Positions 33,057 to 44,427 of a stretch of 64,000 bases of DNA are shown one piece after another (position 1 is the first letter of the stretch; each line of letters starts with the position of its first letter). This DNA comes from Heliocybe sulcata (taxonomy: Eukaryota > Basidiomycota > Agaricomycetes > Gloeophyllales > Gloeophyllaceae): positions 27,036 through 91,035 of the forward strand of contig ML213537.1 in the NCBI GenBank assembly GCA_004369045.1, in the 5' to 3' direction. The notes under the pieces are model-generated. The model was not told the DNA's origin, made no database searches, and saw only the letters and a list, made by a program, of their open reading frames with translations. The position numbers were made by a program, and so were the translations under genes.

Positions 33057-34936
33057 ATGAGATTGACTTACCTTCTGCTCGTTCATGTGTGCCTTGTAGC
33101 TTGCGAGCGAACTCCTCGGCAAATTCTGGGGCCAACGGTGCCTCTTCTACGTCGTCCACAGCACTTAGAAGCACGAAGCAGAGCACGCCGGAGCCTGGAG
33201 TACGTAGAGGCAAAATACAGTGCAAAAGCTAGTATTGAGAGACGGGCGAGCGGGGTTAATCTGTGAGTGTCGATCAAATTCAGTGCCTATGATCTGCTCT
33301 GAGCGGGTTTCGAATGGCAGTCTAGGAAATGAAGGGATTGACGCGGAGTAAGGCTTCAGACGCATTCCAAATCTCTCACATCCGGATAATAAGGCTTCAC
33401 TCCAGTTATTATGGGTCAATCGCAATTGGTACTCCCCCGGTGTCTTACTATGTTACACTGGATACCGGCTCGTCTGACCTTTGGCTGGCTTCATCCTTGT
33501 GTGGCTCGGACTGCATCGACACAAATGGCGGCATAATACCTACATTCAATCCGTCCAACTCTTCTTCCTTTAAAAACGTTAGCATGCCTTTCAGCATTGA
33601 ATATGGACAAGGGATGGCATCTGGTAGTGTCGGCCAAGATACTGTCCAGATGGCCGGATTTCAAGTAGTGAATCAGACATTTGGTAAGCGACTCCTTTCT
33701 TGACTAAGGACTATTGGCTCACTGCTGATGCGATGCTACCGTCGGCAGGAGTGGTCGATTCTCAGCAGCAACTACTTTCTGCCCCGATATCCGGCTTGAT
33801 GGGCTTAGCATGGGAGGCTCTTGCCAACACGCAAAGCACGCCCTTCTGGCAGACTCTCGCCTCCAGTGGGGCATGGTCGGACCCGGTTATGACCTTTCAA
33901 TTGACTCGGCAAGTGACTTCATGTTTTGTATTAGTCCTGGATTGCATTACTTATCTCGTTTCCGCAGCTTCAGCAATGGGTCGCGCCAGCAAGAGCTTGA
34001 GCCAGGAGGGCAATTTACTATGGGTAAATCGTGATACGCTAGAATGTGATGAAGCCACTAAAACCCGTTCAGGCTTCATAAATCAGTCTTTGTATAGCGG
34101 CGAGATAGATTACCAGGATATTCGCACCAACCCTGCTCCACAGCACTGGACTTTATCCATCAGTAGTACGTATTGTTTTGTGGTCAACAATGTGGCTCCT
34201 GATCTTGCGGCAGACTTCACTGTGCAAGGCAAATCCATAACCCTGGGCTTTCAAGAGCAAGCGGCTGCCATTGATACTGGCACGACGGGCATTGCTGGAC
34301 CTGCTGATGCCGTAGCGGAAATATATGCTAGTATACCTGGCTCAGCGCCGGCTGCCACTGGCCAGTTTGGTGACGGACATTATACTTATCGTATGCAATA
34401 TTGTTGGATGATATGAGAGTCTAAACTCACTCACGCACCCAGCCTGTTCAACAATGGTGGAGATCACCCTCTCTTTCGGCGGTCCATCGTGGGCGATTTC
34501 ACCCGTTGACTTTCAGGAGGATGTAGTGAGCGGACAATGTCTCGGCGCATTGTTTGTGACCCCGTCGAAGCTTGGCTCGGCCACGCCAGCCTGGATCATC
34601 GGAGATACCTTCTTGGTAAGCTCGCGGTTCCTCCAGGCGAAGTCCGCCCGGGTGGTACTGATAGCCTACATTATTCGAATGCAGAAAAATGTTTACTCGG
34701 TATTCCGATATAGCCCTCCCTCGGTGGGCTTTGCTACTCTATCGCCTTTGGCTTTGGGCATGAATGGAGTCGACGGTCCTCCGCCGAGCCCCACAGTCGG
34801 AAGCGCGGCATCTGCAGTGACTGCCACAACCATTCCATCGGGTTTGCCATACAGTAACGGATCCAGGAAGAGGCTCGGTTCTGGAATGTTGATTCATACG
34901 GCATTGATCTGGGTAGTAGTGGCCCTCTTAGGCTGA
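33057..34936 (+). CDS. pepsin-like aspartic protease AP2 (family A1)
   Basis: Paralogue of AP1, 464 residues in eight exons: 33057-33262, 33406-33683, 33749-33908, 33968-34023, 34073-34165, 34214-34390, 34443-34615, 34685-34936 (1395 nt, in frame). Signal peptide MRLTYLLLVHVCLVACE, then a propeptide ending ERRASGVNL. Catalytic motifs are TLDTGSSDLW and AAIDTGTTG; the flap is IEYGQGMASG. The C-terminus is Ser/Thr-rich with a hydrophobic end (MLIHTALIWVVVALLG), suggesting a GPI or membrane anchor. The third intron begins with GC (GCAAGTG) where AP1 has GTAACC. Five internal exons have the same length in AP1 and AP2 or differ by whole codons. Secreted or wall-bound protease; substrate unknown. 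Confidence 0.85.
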
Positions 34937-35364
34937 TCTGTCGTGAATATGGGGGCTTGATATTTCAAGTAGTATGAAGTTATAGATGCATCCAGTGCAC
35001 GGGTGCTGATGTAGCATACATCGTAGAGGAGCAGCTTACCATTAGGCGGAAGCGACGTCCTGTGCCACAATAAGTAGGCGTGTCGCGCAACACGTGCTTC
35101 GTCCCGTGACCCTCTCATATCTCAATCGTGTGCATGCAGGGCTACTACAGGCTCAGTTTGCCTTCGCTCTTTTCCTTTTCTCTCCCCCAGCTTGGCTATC
35201 AGCAACTGTTCTTTAAGAGGTGCTACTGCTCAGTACTGTTCCCTCGGAGGACGTTTGTGAATTGAGTGCATGAGACGTAACAGTCGCGGCAGGTCTGTTA
35301 TCTCTTCATGCACGGTTATTGACGATATACTGAAACGGAATCAGGTCCAAATTCCCGTACAGCG
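34937..35364. other. AP2 / Rrn5-like intergenic region
   Basis: No gene seen. It holds the AP2 3' end and, with pyrimidine-rich tracts near 35170-35200, the likely promoter of the following gene. Confidence 0.5.
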
Positions 35365-37807
35365 ATGAGCCATGATGCCGCGGAGGATGAGATTGGAGTT
35401 AACGAGAAGTACATGGCTCAGTGTCGCTCGCACCTGAAGCATATACATGATCATCTGTCTGGTATTGACGGCCAGCCACTGCTGCCTTCCTACTTCGCGC
35501 CCTCTAGCTACTGGACGTCGGCCGAGAAGGAGAAGTTCTTTCACGCACTATGCATCCACTCGCGCCTGCGGCCGGACTTGATCTCTACCGAGGTAGGAAG
35601 CAAGACCCTTTCTGACGTCTGTATCTACCTGGAGCTACTGGAGAGCGCCTCGTCATCCTGCAAAGAGCCTAGAGCAAAGCGGACAACACTTCCTCTTGCA
35701 TCCCAAGTCTCGGACGGATGGATTGTTTTTGAGGAAGAGCAAGCGGCTGTCATCGCGTATCATGAAGAAGCATGGGAGGCTGACGATCTCTCAAATCGAA
35801 GGGAGGCCGTGTGCAAGGAGATGCGCAGAGACATGAGGGCGGGAAAGGGAGAGGGTAGGACGGAAGACAATGTTCGCGACAGGGAAGGCGAAAAGCATCG
35901 GCGTGAGCTGTATGATCGATGGCAGGCAGAGAAGGAGAGAGAATGGGAAAGGCATGACATCCTCCGCTCTCTTGACTACCCCAGGCTGAAAGTCCTCGAA
36001 GCTATGCTGCGCGAAGACGAGGAGAACATGCCTTCAGGCGAGGGTGCTGCCGACCTTGAAGGAGTTTTTCTGCATCGTGATGGCTCTGCGCCTGAACCAC
36101 GAGCTCAGATCGCCACGAGCGTTGAGATGATTGACCCCGTGCTTCTGGCGCAGTCTCAGCCGCAGGCTTCCCAAGTTCCCGCGTATCAGGCGGCCCCTCT
36201 GTTAGCTGATGCTAGGCCCTTTGACGCACATCTATCACTCGATGTGTCTGAAGCTCCCGGACCCCTGCCTACTGCACTCTTCCCTAGTGCGCCTTTAGGC
36301 CTTCCCTTTTCTCCGCAGTCAGACTCTCCAGACCTCTGTCTCGACTCAGGTGATCCGCCGTTTGTACAAGCACCTGAACATCGGCAGCGCGCCCGGGTCT
36401 CACGTACTCTCCAACCTTCTCAGACCGGCCAGACTCAAACTCTTGACGAAGAGATAGACCTCACCCTCTCCCCGCAGTCGCGCCGCCGACACCAAAAACG
36501 GCTTTACATGCGTCGCAAGCGGGCTATGACCACGGGAGCTACCGTTATAGAGCATACCAGGAAGCTGAAGCCTGGACCGAAGCGGAAGAAGGGTGGACAG
36601 GTGGCCAAACACGCTCAAGGGAACCTTCATGAGACGGAGGTCCAAGAGACTGCTAATCTGCTGGAGCAGGTCGTTGATCCGTTGGGTGAGAATGAGGCAT
36701 TATCTGCTCAGGATGCTGTAGGCGAGCACAAGCGCTCTGGTCACAAGGGCGGCGAGACGCTCTCGTATAGATTCAGGGAGGAGCTAACGGATCTTGGTGT
36801 CGATGCCCGGTATCTCCGAGAGAATCAGCTTGGTCTTTTCCATCTGTCGGGTTTAGGGAAACTCATGCGGTACGCCCTACCGACATTCGTGGTATACTTG
36901 GTTCTAATACGGCATAGGTTATACGGTTCCGTGGAGACTGAATCCGAAGGCGCGGAGGCTCTATCTGCTAGTACGGTACAGTTCTTGCACGCACATCTGC
37001 TGCACTTTGTTAGGGAAGGTGTCCAACAGGCTATCGTCTCGCGCGAGCAGGAGCTGCGGTTGAAGATGCATACCAAAGTGTGGAGAGTTGCGGACGATCA
37101 GGTAGGTGCCACTACCCGTCGTAATAGAACGAAATGTTGAAACGTGCTTTTTGCTGTAGGTAGTTCTTAGTAACGTCGCGCACGCGCTCGAGCTCATGGG
37201 CGTCCGGCACGTTGATAAGGAGCCCGTCTTCCAGAAGCTGCTCGACCGCTGTGATACGGCGATCGACGGAAAGGCAAAAGCCATGGACAGGTGGAAGAAG
37301 AAACGAAACGACCATGCTGGGGCTTCCAAGCAAAAGCAAGCGGATGCTGAGGCAGATCATGCGCAAGAGGATGAGGACCACTCGGGCTTGGCGGACGAGG
37401 GTATGGCCAGTACTGTCGCGAGAGAGATGGGAGTCAGCCCTGTGTTACTGCCGTCCTCCTTGCATCGGGAGGTATATGCGCCCACCGTGCGTCTCCCTTA
37501 TGGTGCGTCGCAGACTCGCCTCAGCCGACATCCCAAGGATGCGGGCTCCGACGATGACTGCCTGATGCCTAGCGAGACGGACGAGGAGGCTCTCCAGGCC
37601 GAGCTGCAGGAAGAGGAGGAAGTGGACAAAATGGATCGGGCGGCGGAGGAGGAGTATGAGAAGGGCTTGTGGGGCCAGATGGACGTCGACTCGGATGGAG
37701 GTGACAGTGAGCGTGCGGATGAGGGGTACGGCGCGTCCTTGCGGTATAGAGAACCGGATCCGAATTCCAGGATCAAGAGTCAGGTGTATGTCGTTGATAG
37801 TGATTAG
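35365..37807 (+). CDS. Rrn5-like RNA polymerase I factor (SANT domain)
   Basis: Two exons, 35365-37101 and 37160-37807, 794 residues. Near residues 45-95 lies a SANT/Myb-like segment: SSYWTSAEKEKFFHALCIHS, then LRPDLISTEVGSKT and LSDVCIYLELLE. This matches the Rrn5 subunit of the upstream activating factor (UAF) for rDNA transcription as found in fungi. A charged helical stretch follows (EEQAAVIAYHEEAWEADD onward, to about residue 220), then a Pro/Ser-rich region, a basic patch (RRRHQKRLYMRRKRA, KPGPKRKKGG), a second folded region (about 475-600) and an acidic tail (QEEEEVDKMDRAAEEEYEKG). It is much longer than yeast Rrn5 (363). By family, nuclear/nucleolar DNA-bound transcription factor. Assignment rests on the SANT segment and layout only. 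Confidence 0.6.
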
Positions 37808-38432
37808 GGGGCTGATGCCAGGTGGTGGATGAGTATGGTGCGTCTCATCGTCAAAAGTATCATAGCACATTCGTAAATCTGTCCAATGTATACGTGACTA
37901 ATTGTATCATATTGCAGACTGCTATTTGTTGTTCAAGCTTGAAGAGTAGGCATACGCGTAGCGGTCACAACACCTGGCGGGAGGGAGGCGTAACAGGACA
38001 TCTTCAACCAGGACAGCACCACTGGCGCCAGAAATACATGAGTCCTCTCATGCCTGCAATTTCCGGCTCGATGGAGTATTCGACGTACTATTGCTATACT
38101 CAGGAAGGGCAACTGCTCGACGCGTCAAAACCTCATCCGGGTCCCTGTGATAGCTGATGACGGACGCTCTAACGGTACGACTTATTTCCTTCCCGCTTGA
38201 TACCCATCCATTATTCGGCAGGCTGAATGTTTTGTTATACAGATGTATTATCCTACAGCTCAAAACTCCCGATGCATGCTCGGTATTCCACTGATACTTC
38301 CAGCGGAACTCGCAGTGGGTACGACGGTGGCGGCGCATTCTGGACGGTCATCGAATGGAATCACAAATTGGAACCGAGTGCGGCTGTATAAAGGACTCGT
38401 TTCTTTGCGATGCCTGTGCAGCAGCAGGAAAT
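37808..38432. other. intergenic
   Basis: No gene recognised; it is taken as the 3' end of the Rrn5-like gene and the upstream region of the small secreted protein gene. A short-frame reading that joins the first exon of the next gene to an upstream ATG at 38355 would hide its signal peptide and is less likely. Confidence 0.5.
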
Positions 38433-38860
38433 ATGCACACCAAGCTCCTCTCTCTCGCGACCATCCTCATTATCTCTGTCATTTCTCGAGCGCAAACTAA
38501 TACCACCTGTGCTCAATGCCCTGAAAGTCTGAACTACCAGGGCACGACTTTGAACCTGGCCAACGAGTTTGTAGACCCTGAAGAAACGCCAACCCAATTC
38601 TGCGGGTGAGGTCAATATTTGCTCTCATGGCAGAACCAGTACTGACTCTTCTATCAACAGCTATGTAGCGACCCATAATGCGGGTGTGCAAGCGTTCTGC
38701 ATATACAATGCAAGTATTCGCGTCTCTGTTGTATCATGTGCTGATGCTAGTCTCTTGGCAGAATACCAATGGCAATATCGTTGACGGAGACTCGATCTGC
38801 CCCAAGGAGGTTCCTACGGGAGGCTGTTGGAGCGCATTAGTTGGGCATGGGAGCATCTGA
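38433..38860 (+). CDS. small secreted cysteine-containing protein SSP1
   Basis: About 106 residues in three exons. ATG at 38433 opens a clear signal peptide (MHTKLLSLATILIISVISRA), then QTNTTCAQCPESLNYQGTT and FVDPEETPTQFCG. After an intron (GTGAGG to CAACAG) comes YVATHNAGVQAFCIYN. A second intron with a GC donor (GCAAGT, 38709) is followed by NTNGNIVDGDSICPKEV and GGCWSALVGHGSI with a stop at 38858. There are six cysteines in the mature part. No known domain; it looks like the small secreted proteins common in agaricomycetes. A decayed paralogue lies at 43.7 kb, and the parallel exon pattern supports the model. Function unknown. Confidence 0.6.
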
Positions 38861-39763
38861 GCAATGTAGTCTTGATGTCATCATGGGGGTTGCTCCTTCT
38901 GCGACGCAGAATAACACCTGGTTGGCAACGCGTGGAGGTCCTTGGGTGCTCGAGCGGCCACAATGTCTTACGTCTGTTGTTATATTTGCATTGCCGGGCG
39001 CCTGACTCCGATTTCTCCTCTTACCCAGCGCATAGAGCACCCGTCAACAAACTATTCTCGCCTTCGGTCGCGCCCATGCGAGGGTACGGGAAAGGATCGT
39101 TATTCTCCGTCATGCCCGGCTTCACATACATGCATTGATCGCAGTTAAGTAGCGAGACCTCCGATGGAATGATGCATCGCCGTGCTGCCAAACAGACTTC
39201 TCGGAAGGGGATGGGCGCGGGTAACATCGTCCTGGAAGCATCTGTTCTCCACCCACCTGTTCGCATCAAGTGTGTTATCAGTCACCCAAGCTTCAAGGGC
39301 GGACTCACAACCAGCAGATATCAAGATCAACATGGGGCGCTTCCCAGCCGATGCTCAGGTGGGATATATATAGGCACCGATCTCTGTTAAGCCATGGGAT
39401 GCATCATTCATGCTGAGTGTTATAGCTTGGAGTCCAACGGCTTCGACTCTTCTCGCTCGACCAGCCATCATCTTCTTGCTAGATCCTATGATGACGGGAC
39501 ACTTACGTGAGGTGAGTCCTGCCTACGCAGACGGGAATGGCGGACTCGGACCAAAGTCAGACTTACGTTACTTCCGTGATGTAGCAGACTGCTCTCCCGA
39601 ATAGCAGGACCTCCCTGAGTGTCTGCAAAAGCTCAATGCTGTGTGTCGATATCATGATCAGGTCGACACCACAGCGCCCTATTACGTGTATCACCCAGTG
39701 TTAGGTATATGGGTGTGGTGTGGGTTCGGAGACGGTCCATCTTATTCGTAGCTGCCTGCTAGC
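38861..39763. other. intergenic, no gene recognised
   Basis: About 0.9 kb with only short frames on both strands and no motif I can place. It may contain the 3' end of SSP1 and the promoter of the DUF6534 gene. Confidence 0.4.
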
Positions 39764-41462
39764 ATGCCAGATATCTCGGGCTTGGCGGGGAGCATCTTCG
39801 TCTGTCTGCTGCTCGCTGCGAGGTAAGTGTCGGAAGACTCGTCTGTTGGAGACTGTGTTCTGATGCACTCTGGCAGTCTCAATGGTGTTGCGTTGACCCA
39901 GGCGGTTTGCTACTATCGTGAGTTCTGGGATGACCGCTGGGGTATGAAGCTGGTGGTAAGTGTCTGCTGCTAGGCAGGAAAAGGCTCGCTCCCGACTGAC
40001 CGATGCCTCATCTCCGCGCTAGGTGGCTGTCATATGGTCTGTATGATCGACATTTCTATTTGCTGTCTCCTGATGGTGATTTGTAGTGCACTACAGTCCA
40101 CACAAACCTGCCTTGGCATATCTTGGTCCTACCAGTGCCTGATCTTGAACGCGGGACACATGAACGAGTTGGATAGGATTAACGCGTAAGAGGATTTATG
40201 TCATGATTGTGGCGTGTTTGACGACCGCGTGCATCATTGCAGTGTTATATGTGTAAGCGACGGACGTATATACGATAGAGATCGACTGACAGAGGTCCAA
40301 ATAGGCTCGCATTATGCTGGCAGTACGTGGAAATGCTGTCCTGGTTTCTTCCTGCCGAATTCACTGATTTGCTCTTGGTTAGACCATATCCGGTGCCATT
40401 GTCCACAGGTAAGTCGATGTGACTATGTCCCCCGCTGCACGTATTCACAGACATTGGCTGGAAAGCTGCTACGCGCGCATGCTCTGGTATGGTAGGTGGA
40501 CATCACAACGCACAACGTACACAGCAGGCCGCTGATTAAACATATAGGAGACCTCATGCGGAAGGTTCTAGCCTTATTGACTGGTATACTCGGCGTCTCT
40601 TCCTGCGGTACGCTTGATCAAGATATGTCTGTCAGAATCCATCTCAAATTGATGATGCAGTGCTCGGGTTGGCCGCCATATCCTACGGGTAGGCCGTAGT
40701 CTGTCTCCTGATTGAACCTTTCTTCATACCCAGCTGCTTCTCCAAGCTATAAAATGCATCAATGGACCCTCCTTCGTAACTCAGAGACTGTGTCGGTACG
40801 TCGTCCCTCTTTCCCCGACCAGTTTACTTCAATAACATGCGGTTTAAGACACTAGCCTGCCTAGCATTTGCTCTCGCCATTGCTGCAGATATCCTGTTGC
40901 CCGGACTGATGGCCGATACCCTGCGCGGTAGGCGGAAGGAGAGGAACGGGTGAGCCTTGTCGTGGTTGCTAAAGGTTGGCCGTGGTTAATGGCAGGTAGT
41001 GTTGCACCGAACATGGTTGGTGCCAGCCATATTTGGACAGTTTATTTGTCCGGGACAGGGATGTTCAACTGGTTCGTCTTCACACCGAGTGATGCGCACT
41101 TTGCCGCTGATATCAACTTTGTAGTATTTTTGCAATTCTCTCTCTTGTAGTGGTGCGCGGCTTCTTGACATCGTGCCGCATCCCAAGCTAACTAGTGCGT
41201 TCGTAGTTCTGGTCAAGACGGACGGACCTTCTCTTCTTGGGGTTTGTGGAAATACGGAGCAGACGTATGTAAAGTCCTTCTCGAAGATGATCCACGTCTT
41301 AATGATATTGGTCTAGTGTATGCAAACAGCTTTCTGTCGAGCCTGAATAGCAGACAGCATCTCCGTACTGAGACAATGCAAGCACAGTGGACGACGTGGG
41401 ACTTTGGTCCGAAGAGCTCGGTAATCATTTATCCGACTTACGGGGGTTATTTTACGAGCTGA
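39764..41462 (+). CDS. DUF6534-type multi-pass membrane protein
   Basis: A gene with many short exons. The first is MPDISGLAGSIFVCLLLAA; after GTAAGT/GCAG come LNGVALTQAVCYYREFWDD and RWGMKLV, then VAVIW and a TVHTNL segment. This order (small hydrophobic start, Y-rich loop, xxKLxVAxIWxxDTVH) is that of the basidiomycete DUF6534 family. Later pieces fit the second half: RFKTLACLAFALAIAADILL (helix near 40860) and LVYANSFLSSLNSRQHLR near 41310, matching the family signature LYxNSLLATLNAR. The final frame ends at 41460-41462 after GGYFTS. Exons between 40100 and 40800 could not all be placed, so the gene may be intact or partly decayed. Probable plasma-membrane protein of seven helices; role unknown. 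Confidence 0.55.
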
Positions 41463-41811
41463 TATTACATAGATTATTATGCCTCCTCATGATATGGGCG
41501 GACACGCTATCTATGAGGTATGGGAAAGTGCGTTTATCCTGTATGATCCATACTGACTCTCCTCATGCTTGATTTTTCGCAGGCAGATGGAGCAGATGTC
41601 TGTTGAAAGCACCCATGACTTTTGGCTGATGACCAGCCGGTTGTATTTGTATCCCGACGCATGGCAAAGTGGACGCTCAAGGACAGTCGAGCTCTGTGTG
41701 TGAATTATGCCATGTACAGAGTTGCATAGCATTATATCTATTCCCAACGCCGGAGGTGGCTGGTGCCACAATACAGCCGAAGCGCCCGGATTAACTAGCT
41801 TCAATATATTG

Positions 41812-43336
41812 ATGAGCATGTTCCGGACCATCAATGCGTCTACCCGTCTCTCGTGTCCTCTGCGACCTGCGCCTTGGAATGCCTTTGCGAAGCGCTCCTT
41901 CTCGACCACATCATATGTCTTTGCGCAGAGAGCAGTAAAGTACGAAACGAACGGCGAACCCTCCTCCGTCATCTCAACAATCACCTACCCAGACCTGCCT
42001 GCACCGTCTCCAGACAGCGTAAATATCAAGTTTCTTCTCTCCCCCATAAATCCTGCCGATGTGAACGTTATTCAAGGCGTATACCCTGCCAACAAGACCG
42101 CGCAGCAGCTGCTACCTGAGGCTCAGATATTTGTCGCGGGCAATGAGGGCGTAGCTGTTGTGCAGCAGGCGGGGAGCGACGCTGGGCTGGCGGAAGGAGA
42201 CTGGGTAATCATGGCAAAGCAGCAGGCCGGAACTTGGGCGAGTGCGAGTTGTGTGACGGCGCGAGATGTGATCAAGGTGCCGAAGGAAATTGGCGAGGTC
42301 CATGCTGCTACCATTACTGTGAGTGACAGACGAGTTATGGAGGATAATTGGAGGAGCTTAGTATCTCCTTACGCGATAGGTGAACCCGCCTACAGCATAC
42401 AATATGCTTCGCGATTTTGTAGACTTGAAAGAAGGTGACTGGGTCCTGCAAAATGGCGCTAACAGTGCTGTGAGCTACATCACGATCCTGCTGATCTTCC
42501 GTCGTATTTACCGCCATTCTCCTTGCTAGGTAGGCGAAGCTGTGATCCAGATTGCTGCCCACCGCAAGCTCAGAACTATCAACTTTGTACGAAACCGGTG
42601 CGTATACCTCATGCCCTGTGGCTAGCCTCTTACACCCTTCCAGACACAATATTGATGACGTGAAACAGCACCTGCAATCCCTCGGTGCGACCCATGTCTT
42701 CACGTACGATGACCTCTCTTCCAAGGAAAGACTCAAGCATATCAAGTCGCTTACGAAAGGGAAGGTATTTGCGTAACTGTAGCCGTAACTTCCTCGGTAC
42801 ATTCCTGACCCCTTATTCTTTAGGATCCACGATTATTCCTGAACTGCGTATCCGGGAAAGACACTACGACCATGCTGCGGCTACTCGGATCCGACGCTAC
42901 AGTAGTCTCATACGGCGCGATGTCGAAACAGCCGCTGTCGATACCAACATCCTATTTTATCTTCAAGGATCTGAAGTGTACGGGCTTCTGGCAGGTGTGT
43001 ACCGCCATGGGTTGCTTCGGAAATGCGCGCTTACCAGTGTGGGCTGTACAGAGCCGCTGGTACAACACCCATACGAGGGAAGAGCGAGTAACCGTCATGA
43101 ACGAAATAGTCAAAGTTATCCGGGAAGGGAAGGTACGCGGCTCACGCGCTGCCTGCTTTCCCTTATAACTCAAGCACCTCGATTATGAGTAGTTACGTGA
43201 ACCGGAACACGAGATTGTGACGATACCGGGCAGTGCGAGCGAAGAGGAGGCGACTACGATGGTGAGGGAGGTAATGAAGCGCGTTGAGGCTGGTGCAGGG
43301 AGGAAGGTGCTGTTGAGGGTTGAGGAAGTGCCTTAA
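41812..43336 (+). CDS. ETR1: mitochondrial trans-2-enoyl-ACP/CoA reductase (ETR1/MECR)
   Basis: NADPH-dependent enoyl reductase of mitochondrial fatty acid synthesis, which supplies lipoic acid precursors. Start [13 protein letters not shown] at 41812 opens an Arg/Ser-rich mitochondrial targeting sequence ([20 protein letters not shown]). The catalytic segment [16 protein letters not shown] matches the family motif INPSDxNxIxGxYP with its tyrosine. The cofactor-binding half reads [20 protein letters not shown], then [10 protein letters not shown], then [16 protein letters not shown]. The end is [20 protein letters not shown] and [10 protein letters not shown]. Exon 1 ends at 42318, exon 2 is 42380-42469 and exon 3 starts at 42530, with further short exons. 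The frame is continuous across them and no break was seen. Housekeeping gene, probably unrelated to the cluster on its right. Confidence 0.85.
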
Positions 43337-43695
43337 GCATCAACGGTTGTGCGGGCGGTGGTTTGACTATGCGAGTAATCAAGCTGAAATGGTGCGTCTG
43401 GCCATTGTGCTCCTTAGAGTCTTTTTGGTGATGAGTTCCTTAAGCAATTGCTGATGCTCATGCAATGAATCTGCTTGGCCTTCGGTAAAGTTCTTTCTGA
43501 GACCATGCCCGAAGCCATCCTTGTGAATAAGACCTTCCGTGTACTGAGCTTTTATAGAAAGATATATGCCCACGCCTGGATGTACCCTGTCTCGCACAAT
43601 ATACGCTTTGATGGCATAACCGACTCCCTTGCTACTCGACGCTCGTACGGCAGTCTGGAAGTTGTCACTCGCATTACGACTTCTAATGCCTGACC

Positions 43696-44070
43696 ATGTA
43701 CACCAAGCTCGTCGCCGCCGCCAGTCTCCCGCTGGTGTCTGTTCTCTCTCGAGCGTAAAGCACGCCCAAACACATCAGTCTGCGTGTCAATGCCATTGTC
43801 TTCAAGCCGCAGGAGAGTCTAAGCCCAGCTGGCGCCACGAGGACCTGCGTGTGCCGAGGGTATTTGGCCCAGGGGCGTCACGCTGGCTCACATTAATCTG
43901 ATTTCAGGTACAAAAGCATCGGCGCTCCGACAACTGTACAGTTCAGCTGCATCTATAACTCAAGTTAATGGGCTTTTGTCGTGGTCGGAGCGGAGTGCTC
44001 AGTACTGCAGTTTTTGACAGAATCCTGACGGCGCTTTGGTGGGTGGGGACAGGTTGAGAGAGATGTACTG
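43696..44070 (+). pseudogene. decayed paralogue SSP2 of the small secreted protein
   Basis: The signal peptide is preserved (MYTKLVAAASLPLVSVLSRA, compare MHTKLLSLATILIISVISRA in SSP1), but a TAA follows directly at 43756. Further on, pieces in SSP1 order remain: a GTCAATGCCATT block matching the CAQCPES codons, TTTCAG then a TVQFSCIYNS frame near 43935 matching VQAFCIYN, and ACAG then NPDGALVGGD near 44015 matching NTNGNIVDGD. It is a diverged, probably dead copy, about 5 kb from SSP1. Confidence 0.6.
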
Positions 44071-44427
44071 CCTGTAGCAGGTGTCTACTGGGCCTTGTGC
44101 GCGAACAGGACTGGACTGTCGCGTGGTGTGTTCAATGCTACTGGATGGTCGAATGTCCGAGTGTACTGTGCATGAGCTGCTCTGTGCGTTACTCCATCCT
44201 GGATAACTATATAATCGCTTTGCGGTCTCTTCTGACAGAGACCGGTTATGGCTCTGATTGCCGTCGGCACGAGGTCTTCGGGATCATGGCAAGCGAGAGA
44301 TCTGCCTTTCTGCCTGCAAGTTCTTTGTTTGAACTCTGGGTATACAGCCTAGTGGGCGTTCATCCACGAGTGCAAGCCACCGAGTGTCATGGGGATTTAT
44401 CTGCAGCCGTAACCGCGCCTTCGGCGG

